18,114 nt of DNA, from contig CAJUFW010000056.1 of assembly GCA_910585655.1 (NCBI GenBank), forward strand, positions 1 to 18,114, written 5' to 3'. A program made the position numbers and the translations under genes. The notes under the pieces were generated by a model. The model saw nothing but the letters and a program-made list of their open reading frames with translations, was not told the origin of the DNA and ran no database searches. Shown piece by piece: positions 6,207 through 11,831 of the stretch (its first letter is position 1; every line of letters starts with the position of its first letter). The DNA is from an uncultured Lachnospiraceae bacterium. Its GTDB lineage: Bacteria; Bacillota_A; Clostridia; Lachnospirales; Lachnospiraceae.

Positions 6207-8699
6207 CTACTTCCGTAGTTCGACTCCAATCTCCTCAAGAGCCTTTAGAATCTTTTCCATCACCGTATTGACTTCCTTATCCTCTAAGGTTCGCTCTTTG
6301 TTCCGGAAGGTAACGGAATACGCCATGGATTTATAACCGCTCTTAATCTGCGCGCCCTCATAAATATCAAACAGGTAACAGCTTTCTAACAGCTTTCCGC
6401 CTTTTTTACGGAGAATTTCTTCGATCTGCCCGGCGGTAATTTCTTTTTTCATTACCATACTGATATCACGACTCATAGCCGGATAACGGGCGATTCCTTC
6501 ATATTTGATCTCAAAGCTGGCACGCTCTACTACCTGCGGCATATCAATGACTGCGATATAAGCCTTTTCTCCGATAGAGTAATTGTCTAATACCTGAGGA
6601 TGTACCTCGCCCAAATAACCGATCACGGCTCCTTCATATACCAAATTCGCCTGACGTCCCGGATGCAAAAATGGTTTCCCAGATGCAGCGTCGCAGGTCA
6701 GACGGCTTTTTAAGCCTGCCTGCTCCAGAAATTCTTCTACGACTCCTTTCATATCAAAGAAATCACCATCTCCATAAAATCCAAGCGTAAACTGAATCCG
6801 CTCTTCCGGAAGCTCTGTCAGCGGCAGAGCCTTTGGCAGATAAATATTCGCCAACTCAAACAGACGAACATTTTTATTTCTACGATTGTAGTTTGTAGAA
6901 AGGGAATTCAAAATTCCGTTTAACGACATCGTACGCATAATACTGTAATCCTCGCCAAGCGGATTTAAAATCGTCACTGCCTGACGCATCTCATCTCCTT
7001 CCGGAATACAAAGCTTTTCAAATACTTTCGGACTTTCAAACGAATAATTCATTCCTTCGCAGAAGCCGTACTGTTCTGCTACGTTACGGGCAATTTCCTC
7101 TATCCGCAGCTTAAAGGAAAGTCCTCCGGTAGTCGCCTCTCCGGTCGGCAACGTAGTCGGGATATTATCATAGCCATAAAAACGGGCGATTTCCTCTGCC
7201 AAATCCGCATTTCGCAAAACATCCTGCCGCCAGGTCGGCACCGTTACCAGATTCCCCTCTTCGTTTAGCTCCAGTTCCAGCCGCCCAAAATACTCTCTTG
7301 TCTGTTCCATGGAAATATCCGTTCCCAGCAGGCGATTGCAGGCATCCAAATCAAATTTCACCTGAATCGGCTTTCTTTCCTCCGGATAAACGTCCACACA
7401 GCCCTCTATCACATCGCCGGCATCCAGTTCCTCAATCAACTGGCAAGCGCGGTTCATCGCTTCCATCGCCGTGTTCGGATCAAGTCCTTTTTCAAATTTG
7501 GCAGCTGCATCGGTACGCATCCCCAGCTTTTTCCCGGATAAACGAATGTTTGTCCCGTTAAAGCAAGCTGCCTCAAAAAGCATCGTCTTTACTTCATCGG
7601 TAATTTTGGAATTCTCGCCGCCCATAATACCGGCAATCCCTACCGCCTTTTCCCCATCTCGAATTAATAGCATAGAGGAATCCAGCTTCCGCTCCTGCCC
7701 GTCTAAGGTCTGGAATACTTCACCGTCTTTTGCACGTTCTACAATAATCTTATGCTCACAGCCGTTCGCTCCGTCTGCCGGATCGCCTGCAATCGTAGAA
7801 AGATCATAAGCGTGCATCGGTTGAGAATACTCCTCCATCACATAGTTTGTAATATCCACCAGGTTGTTGATTGGGCGGATACCGCAGGCAGCCAGCCGAC
7901 GCTGCATCCACATCGGGGACGGCGCCAGACGGATATTTTTCACAATCCTTGCCACATAACGAGGGCAAAGATCTGTATCTCTTACTTCTACTTTAATATA
8001 GTCAGAAGACTGGTCATCAGAAGCTTTCTTACTCTGATATACCTTGCCTGCCTCAGCTACCTGCGGAGGTACGAATTCTTTGCGGAAGGTTGCAGCCGCC
8101 TCCCTGGCAATCCCCAGTACGCCAAAACAATCCACTCTGTTCGATGTAATTTCATACTCAAATACCGTATCCCGCAGCCCCAGAGCGGCTATCGCATCCG
8201 AACCCAGCTTTAAATCCGCATATTCCGGTACTTCATTAAAAATATAAATACCTTCTTCCGGAGCCTCCGGATACATATCTTTAGAAGATCCAAGCTCTTC
8301 AATCGAACACATCATACCGTTTGACTCTATGCCGCGCAGCTTTCCCTTTTTAATCTTAATACCGCCAGGCGTCTTGCTTCCGTCATGTCCTCCGGCTACC
8401 TTGCCGCCGTCTAAAACGACCGGAATCACGGCGCCTTCAAACACGTTCGGCGCTCCGGTTACGATCTGAACCGTCTCTCCCTCTTCGTTTATCTGTACCT
8501 GACAGACTACCAGCTTATCCGCGTCCGGATGACGCTCAATCTTTTCAATTCTGCCTACGATAATCTTGTCCAGATCCGCATCCAGACATTCATAGCCCTC
8601 TACTTTTGTCCCGGATAAGGTCATCGCATCGGTATATTCCTGCGGTGTCACATCCAAATCCGGCACATATGCTTTTATCCATGATAATGGTGTATTCAT
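6207..8699 (-). CDS. pheT: Phenylalanine--tRNA ligase, beta subunit
   Basis: An 830-residue protein, the usual size for bacterial PheT. With PheS it forms the (alpha-beta)2 enzyme that charges tRNA-Phe in the cytoplasm. Visible domains in order are: an N-terminal EMAP/tRNA-binding OB fold (about 40-155, with ERHPDADKL and IVTGAPNV), the B3/B4 editing region (RPINNLVDITNYVMEEYSQPMHAYD, which continues into the typical editing-site stretch), the B5 domain, a catalytic-like core (about 480-680), and the C-terminal FDX-ACB anticodon-binding domain starting at YPAMSRDISMV and ending near residue 829. ATG at 8699 has AAGGAG eight bases upstream. It follows pheS after 121 bases that contain two hairpins. 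Confidence 0.98.
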   Translation of the reverse strand: MNTPLSWIKAYVPDLDVTPQEYTDAMTLSGTKVEGYECLDADLDKIIVGRIEKIERHPDADKLVVCQVQINEEGETVQIVTGAPNVFEGAVIPVVLDGGKVAGGHDGSKTPGGIKIKKGKLRGIESNGMMCSIEELGSSKDMYPEAPEEGIYIFNEVPEYADLKLGSDAIAALGLRDTVFEYEITSNRVDCFGVLGIAREAAATFRKEFVPPQVAEAGKVYQSKKASDDQSSDYIKVEVRDTDLCPRYVARIVKNIRLAPSPMWMQRRLAACGIRPINNLVDITNYVMEEYSQPMHAYDLSTIAGDPADGANGCEHKIIVERAKDGEVFQTLDGQERKLDSSMLLIRDGEKAVGIAGIMGGENSKITDEVKTMLFEAACFNGTNIRLSGKKLGMRTDAAAKFEKGLDPNTAMEAMNRACQLIEELDAGDVIEGCVDVYPEERKPIQVKFDLDACNRLLGTDISMEQTREYFGRLELELNEEGNLVTVPTWRQDVLRNADLAEEIARFYGYDNIPTTLPTGEATTGGLSFKLRIEEIARNVAEQYGFCEGMNYSFESPKVFEKLCIPEGDEMRQAVTILNPLGEDYSIMRTMSLNGILNSLSTNYNRRNKNVRLFELANIYLPKALPLTELPEERIQFTLGFYGDGDFFDMKGVVEEFLEQAGLKSRLTCDAASGKPFLHPGRQANLVYEGAVIGYLGEVHPQVLDNYSIGEKAYIAVIDMPQVVERASFEIKYEGIARYPAMSRDISMVMKKEITAGQIEEILRKKGGKLLESCYLFDIYEGAQIKSGYKSMAYSVTFRNKERTLEDKEVNTVMEKILKALEEIGVELRK

Positions 8700-8740
8700 C
8701 TCTTAAACTCCTTTTATACTGAATTCATAGCTATTTTGTT

Positions 8741-8794
8741 CAAGAACGCCTCCAGCGTTCTTGTGGCGGGTGTCATATCCTATCTGATATAACA
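8741..8794. other. Two tandem hairpins between pheS and pheT
   Basis: CAAGAACGC (8741-8749) and GCGTTCTTG (8755-8763) form a perfect nine-pair stem with a five-base loop. Just beside it TGTCATATC (8771-8779) and GATATAACA (8786-8794) pair at eight of nine positions, with the ninth a possible wobble. In the pheST transcript the weaker hairpin comes first. Neither is followed by a U-run. They may tune the PheS/PheT ratio, mark an RNA-processing site, or be a dispersed intergenic repeat. Confidence 0.6.
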
Positions 8795-8820
8795 GTTCCG
8801 ACAATTTTCCTGACATTTTA

Positions 8821-9840
8821 TTAAAACTGTTTCAGAAAACGAACATCGTTTTCATACAACAAGCGCATATCGTCGATTTCATATTTCAGCAGGGCAATCC
8901 GTTCCAGACCCACCCCAAAAGCAAAGCCGGAATATTCCTCCGGATCAATCCCACTCATTTCCAGCACCTTCGGATGTACCATTCCGCAGCCTAAAATCTC
9001 AATCCAGCCGGAACCTTTACAGAACCGGCAGCCTGTTCCGCCGCATTTAAAGCAAGTTACATCCATTTCGGCGCTTGGCTCGGTAAACGGGAAATGATGC
9101 GGACGAAATTTCACTTTTGTTTCTTCGCCAAAGACTTTCTTGGCAAATTCTGCCAAAGTTCCTTTTAAATCTGCAAACGTAATATTTTTATCAATTACCA
9201 ATCCTTCAATCTGATGGAACGATGGAGAATGCGTCGCGTCTACTTCGTCGGAACGGAATACACGCCCCGGCGCAACAATACGAATCGGCGGCTTCCGCTT
9301 TTCCATTACCCGCACCTGAACCGGTGAAGTCTGTGTCCGAAGCACAATCTTTTCGTTGACATAAAAGGTATCCTGCTCATCCTTAGCCGGATGATTCGCC
9401 GGAATGTTTAACGCCTCAAAGTTATAATAATCATATTCGATTTCCGGTCCCTCTACCACTTCATAACCCATCCCGACAAAAATTCGCTCTACCTCATCAA
9501 GTGCTACGATATTTGGATGGCGATGTCCTCTGACCAGTCTTTTCGCCGGAAGTGTTACGTCGATCGTTTCCCTGGCGATCTGCTCCTCACGCTTTTTGGC
9601 AGCCAGCTCCGCCAGCTTTTCCTCTAACTTCGCTTCAATCGCCGCTCTTGTTTCATTGACAAGCTGCCCGACCTTTGGTCTCTCCTCCGGAACGACGTCT
9701 CTCATTCCTTTTAGCAGCTCCGTCAACTCTCCTTTCTTTCCCAGAATGTTTACTTTTACGGCATTAAGCCTTTCTACATCTGTAGATTCCGCTATCTGGG
9801 ATAACGCCGCAGACATAATACCTTTCAATTTTTCCTTCAT
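8821..9840 (-). CDS. pheS: Phenylalanine--tRNA ligase, alpha subunit
   Basis: A 339-residue class II aminoacyl-tRNA synthetase alpha subunit, of normal length, which carries the active site for Phe activation and transfer. An N-terminal helical, coiled-coil-like arm (about 1-90) that binds tRNA is followed by the catalytic domain: HPNIVALDEVERIF, the motif 2 region FRSDEVDATHSPSFHQIEG, and the motif 3 region FAFGVGLERIALLKY near the C-terminus. The CFKCGGTGCRFCKGSGW stretch has the paired-cysteine pattern common in Firmicutes PheS. I chose ATG at 9840 because the protein then starts MKEKLKG as in relatives and a GGTGAAG ribosome-binding site lies just upstream; an 18-residue upstream extension would run through a repeat-like leader. 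Expression is controlled by the Phe T-box upstream. Confidence 0.98.
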   Translation of the reverse strand: MKEKLKGIMSAALSQIAESTDVERLNAVKVNILGKKGELTELLKGMRDVVPEERPKVGQLVNETRAAIEAKLEEKLAELAAKKREEQIARETIDVTLPAKRLVRGHRHPNIVALDEVERIFVGMGYEVVEGPEIEYDYYNFEALNIPANHPAKDEQDTFYVNEKIVLRTQTSPVQVRVMEKRKPPIRIVAPGRVFRSDEVDATHSPSFHQIEGLVIDKNITFADLKGTLAEFAKKVFGEETKVKFRPHHFPFTEPSAEMDVTCFKCGGTGCRFCKGSGWIEILGCGMVHPKVLEMSGIDPEEYSGFAFGVGLERIALLKYEIDDMRLLYENDVRFLKQF

Positions 9841-9908
9841 CGTCTTCACCTTTCTCTTTTTTCTTTCCCGCAGAAAAACCACGCGAGTGCGCATCCTGCC
9901 CGGAGGGC

Positions 9909-9955
9909 TTTTTGTATCATAGGGAAGTTTGGAGAACTTTCCTATGATACAAAAA
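9909..9955. repeat. 21-bp fold-back (inverted-repeat) element in the pheS leader
   Basis: Bases 9909-9929 and 9935-9955 are inverted copies matching at 20 of 21 positions around the loop TGGAG; the outer ends are TTTTT and AAAAA, and the inner core is GTATCATAGG. On the transcript the first arm starts inside the U-tract of the T-box terminator, so the hairpin can form only in read-through RNA. The next bases toward pheS contain two more small hairpins (GCCC/GGGC at 9898-9908 and CAC/GTG at 9881-9890). The whole looks like a small non-coding insertion; no transposase is present. Confidence 0.8.
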
Positions 9956-9986
9956 AGCGTCTCCTCCCCGTAGGGACGAAACGCTT
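9951..9986 (-). terminator. T-box intrinsic terminator of pheST
   Basis: On the minus strand AAGCGTTTCGTCCC (9986-9973) pairs with GGGAGGAGACGCTT (9968-9955) around the loop TACG. Thirteen of fourteen pairs are possible, counting one G-U, and a run of six T follows. The 5' arm begins just after the T-box sequence, as needed for the choice between antiterminator and terminator. Confidence 0.9.
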
Positions 9987-10252
9987 CTGCTTCCGTGATA
10001 CCACCCTGATTCCTGTCTGCCGGACTACTGTCCTTTAGCCTACAGGCACTCCTTTCTGCTTAACGCGCAGCTACGATACTGCCTACCACTCTGCTTTCCC
10101 CTGCGGGACAAAGCTTCAGCTGTATGGCTCTGGTGTGAACGTCAACCATCCCCTGAACCTAAGGAAGCTTTCAGCCGGTGGCTTCCTCTCTCTGTCGGAA
10201 TCGGATGGTCTGTGAAGCAATTTGCTTCTGCACCTTCTCTGCCTTTCTCAAT
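9951..10252 (-). promoter_or_regulatory. Phe-specific T-box leader (tRNA-sensing riboswitch) controlling pheST
   Basis: The hallmark T-box sequence AGGGTGGTATCACG lies at 10007-9994; its TGGT can pair with ACCA, the 3' end of uncharged tRNA-Phe with discriminator A. The intrinsic terminator follows at once. Stem I can be drawn from GGTG (10234-10231) with CACC (10135-10132) and ACCATCC (10209-10203) with GGATGGT (10151-10145). The codon TTC (10139-10137), a Phe codon followed by A, sits where the specifier is expected. The distal part contains AGAGAG and a GGAAGC/GCTTCC hairpin with GGCTGAAAG. Uncharged tRNA-Phe should bind and allow transcription into pheS, pheT and probably the EamA gene. 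An unusual extra hairpin (10228-10214) lies opposite the specifier. The leader occupies most of the gene-free stretch 9841-10317. Confidence 0.95.
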
Positions 10253-10258
10253 GTCCCT

Positions 10259-10286
10259 ATTTTAGCATAAATTTTCGGTTTGTCAA
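10259..10286 (-). promoter_or_regulatory. Promoter of the T-box-pheST transcript
   Basis: On the minus strand a perfect -35 box TTGACA (10286-10281) is separated by 16 bases from TAAAAT (10264-10259). The predicted transcript start near 10252 places the whole T-box leader downstream. The -35 box lies about 31 bases after the stop codon of the SecB-like gene. Confidence 0.85.
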
Positions 10287-10317
10287 GAGGCGGAAAAGAA
10301 AGAAATTACTTTATCTG

Positions 10318-10725
10318 CTATGATTCTTCCTTTGTAAAATCAATAAATGGCAAATGATAAGCCGGGTAAGGAGAAGCGGCTGTGGCACTTGCTACCAGTG
10401 GTCTCATATAAGACAGCAACAGTGCCGGAGCATTTTGAGTCAATAGTTTCTCTTGCTGTTCTTCCGAATAACTATCATTATCCCATCTAAAATTTGCCCC
10501 TTCTGCAATGGAAAGGAAAAATGGGCAATCTGCTGTTTTCTCTCCTAACTCCAAGTTTAATACTACGGATGCACAACCAGCTTCTGACGGGTTTCGACTT
10601 ACTTCAACATGAAACTTTTGCCCTACATAAAACTCTTTTTCTGCTTCTGCCAAAAAATTTTCATTGATTTCAAAGGTAAACTTTAATAAAATGGGATCCG
10701 AAAATCTAAAATTACTCTTATTCAT
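10318..10725 (-). CDS. SecB-like chaperone, last gene of a probable toxin-antitoxin-chaperone cassette
   Basis: A 135-residue protein with the pattern of the SecB family: an N-terminal beta-rich half (KFTFEINENF, then FHVEVSRN, then SVVLNLEL), the core stretch CPFFLSIAEGANFRW at about 67-81, and the highly typical C-terminal half NAPALLLSYMRPLVASATA followed by LPFIDF, about 98-130. SecB is a tetrameric chaperone that holds proteins unfolded; SecB-like relatives in TAC systems, such as Rv1957 of Mycobacterium tuberculosis, instead protect an unstable antitoxin. Classical Sec-pathway SecB is a proteobacterial protein, so a SecB relative third in an operon behind a GNAT protein favours the TAC role. 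ATG at 10725 has AGGAG five bases upstream and starts eight bases after the previous stop. The fold assignment is strong; the TAC role is inferred. Confidence 0.88.
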   Translation of the reverse strand: MNKSNFRFSDPILLKFTFEINENFLAEAEKEFYVGQKFHVEVSRNPSEAGCASVVLNLELGEKTADCPFFLSIAEGANFRWDNDSYSEEQQEKLLTQNAPALLLSYMRPLVASATAASPYPAYHLPFIDFTKEES

Positions 10726-10733
10726 TTTTGCTC

Positions 10734-11126
10734 CTATGCTGCAGCAGGAATGTTGTCCAGTTCCATATTATATTCTGTTTTTTTCTCCTGTTCCATAACA
10801 GGCATTATTTTTTCTGGCAGATATTCTCTGCCCTCTGAAAAAATTATAGATATCTGTTCATCTTTCCTGTAATCAAAAAACTTTTTTTCCATAGTTTCTG
10901 CTAAATTTTGTTGTGCTGTTTTTATCTCTTGAATAAATAATAAATCCCAATCAGGAATGTCAATACATGTCCTATTTTTTTCTCTTTCTATCTGGCAGCT
11001 TTCCTGAAAATCTTCTATGATTTGATTTCTTCTTCTCAGTGCTTCTTCCTTAGAAATTGGCAATCCTTGTAATATCTGCAAAGACTGCTCATGGGACAGC
11101 ACCAGTTCTTTGTTTCTCTCTAACAT
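10734..11126 (-). CDS. Unrecognised small protein; candidate chaperone-dependent antitoxin
   Basis: A 130-residue protein I do not recognise. It is highly charged and probably mostly helical: a Lys/Glu/Arg-rich helix at about 25-50 (ISKEEALRRRNQIIEDF), a more hydrophobic stretch at about 55-68 (IDIPDWDLLFIQEI), another amphipathic helix to about 88, and a tail from about 92 with several hydrophobic positions (ISIIFSEG, then EYLPEKIMPVME) ending AAA. I see no clear ribbon-helix-helix or helix-turn-helix. It sits between the GNAT gene (14 bases upstream) and the SecB-like gene (8 bases downstream), the place of the antitoxin in the HigB-HigA-SecB TAC of M. tuberculosis. Its tail could be the chaperone-binding (ChAD-like) segment. 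ATG at 11126 has a strong GGAGGAG site. The gene is well supported; the antitoxin role is only inferred from position. Confidence 0.75.
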   Translation of the reverse strand: MLERNKELVLSHEQSLQILQGLPISKEEALRRRNQIIEDFQESCQIEREKNRTCIDIPDWDLLFIQEIKTAQQNLAETMEKKFFDYRKDEQISIIFSEGREYLPEKIMPVMEQEKKTEYNMELDNIPAAA

Positions 11127-11140
11127 GTTTCTCTCCTCCT

Positions 11141-11686
11141 TCAGTTGTATAATTGTTTCTCCTGAAGCATATCCATAAACATCTCAATTGTTTCTTCCTG
11201 GTTCTGTAAATCTTCTTCTCGTATTGCTTGAAATCCATTTTTCAAATACCACTCATATCGTTCTTTTAATGCAGATAATACAATCAAACGAACAGGCCAA
11301 TTATTCTCTATCAGTCTTTTAACCTCTGCAATAATATAGCCCAAAAGCCAGGTTCCTAAACCTCTTCCTTGCAAAGCCTTATCAATCGCAATGTACCTTA
11401 TATATATGACTGGTATTTTCCCATTATCACTATTTCCAAAATAATTTTCACTATAATATTCCCGAATTTCTTCCTGGGTAAACTCACTTAACCATGCTTC
11501 TCGAAAGGTTATCATATAATATCCAATTACATTATTTTTATCATCATAAACTTTAAATGCAAAAGCATGTTGGAGTTGTGTCACAAAATAAGAATCTTCA
11601 ATCATCCTTTCAATACTACCATTCCCGCAATGAAAGCTCCCCTCCTGAACATCCTCCTGTAATTTTTCGACTATTATTTTACCCAT
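11141..11686 (-). CDS. GNAT-family N-acetyltransferase, candidate toxin of a TAC cassette
   Basis: A 181-residue GCN5-related acetyltransferase. The acetyl-CoA pyrophosphate-binding motif is clear at 106-111 (QGRGLG), preceded by the beta4 strand PVIYIRYIAID (92-102). RYEWYLKNGF at 143-152 matches the Tyr-x-x-x-Gly-Phe end of the fold, where the Tyr is often the general acid. The N-terminal FHCGNGSIERMI (18-29) resembles the F-x-C-G-N-x-x-hydrophobic stretch of TacT/AtaT-type GNAT toxins, which acetylate the amino group of aminoacyl-tRNAs and block translation. It is about the size of those toxins (150-190 residues). It is the first gene of the cassette, with its own promoter at 11734-11762. 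The region is markedly AT-rich (13 G+C of 60 bases at 11401-11460, against 34 of 60 in murD2 at 12001-12060). GNAT assignment is firm; the toxin role and target are inferred. Confidence 0.87.
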   Translation of the reverse strand: MGKIIVEKLQEDVQEGSFHCGNGSIERMIEDSYFVTQLQHAFAFKVYDDKNNVIGYYMITFREAWLSEFTQEEIREYYSENYFGNSDNGKIPVIYIRYIAIDKALQGRGLGTWLLGYIIAEVKRLIENNWPVRLIVLSALKERYEWYLKNGFQAIREEDLQNQEETIEMFMDMLQEKQLYN

Positions 11687-11709
11687 ATATCTTCCCTATC
11701 AAAAACGTT

Positions 11710-11730
11710 TATACTCCCTATACTGATACT
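11710..11730. promoter_or_regulatory. Candidate operator: three TATACT-type repeats at the cassette transcription start
   Basis: On the plus strand TATACT occurs at 11710-11715 and 11719-11724, and GATACT at 11725-11730. These lie just downstream of the -10 box and cover the predicted start point near 11727. Such spacing is what a toxin-antitoxin autorepressor would use, but AT-rich sequence makes chance repeats possible. Confidence 0.4.
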
Positions 11731-11733
11731 TTT

Positions 11734-11762
11734 ATTTTATCTGATTTTTTTTAACTTGTCCA
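11734..11762 (-). promoter_or_regulatory. Promoter of the GNAT-SecB cassette
   Basis: On the minus strand TGGACA (11762-11757) and TAAAAT (11739-11734) are separated by exactly 17 bases that include a run of eight A. The predicted untranslated leader is about 40 bases. The -35 box directly follows the terminator of the murD2 operon. Confidence 0.75.
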
Positions 11763-11769
11763 GTCTTTT

Positions 11770-11823
11770 AAAAAACATCCGGAAGTTATGTTTCGTTTCC
11801 ATCTCAAAAACTTCCGAATGTTT
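11770..11823 (-). terminator. Intrinsic terminator of the thrS-pepT-murL-murD2 operon
   Basis: AAACATTCGGAAGTT (11823-11809) and AACTTCCGGATGTTT (11787-11773) pair at 14 of 15 positions, or 15 with a G-U pair in one orientation, around a loop of 21 bases. A run of six T ends the structure on the minus strand. It lies nine bases after the murD2 stop codon. Confidence 0.85.
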
Positions 11824-11831
11824 CTCTTTCT

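Noticed and set aside
8997..9075. Paired cysteine motifs in PheS as an unusual zinc-finger insertion
   Set aside because: The CxxCGGxGCxxCKGxGW pattern is common in Firmicutes PheS, so it is not special here.
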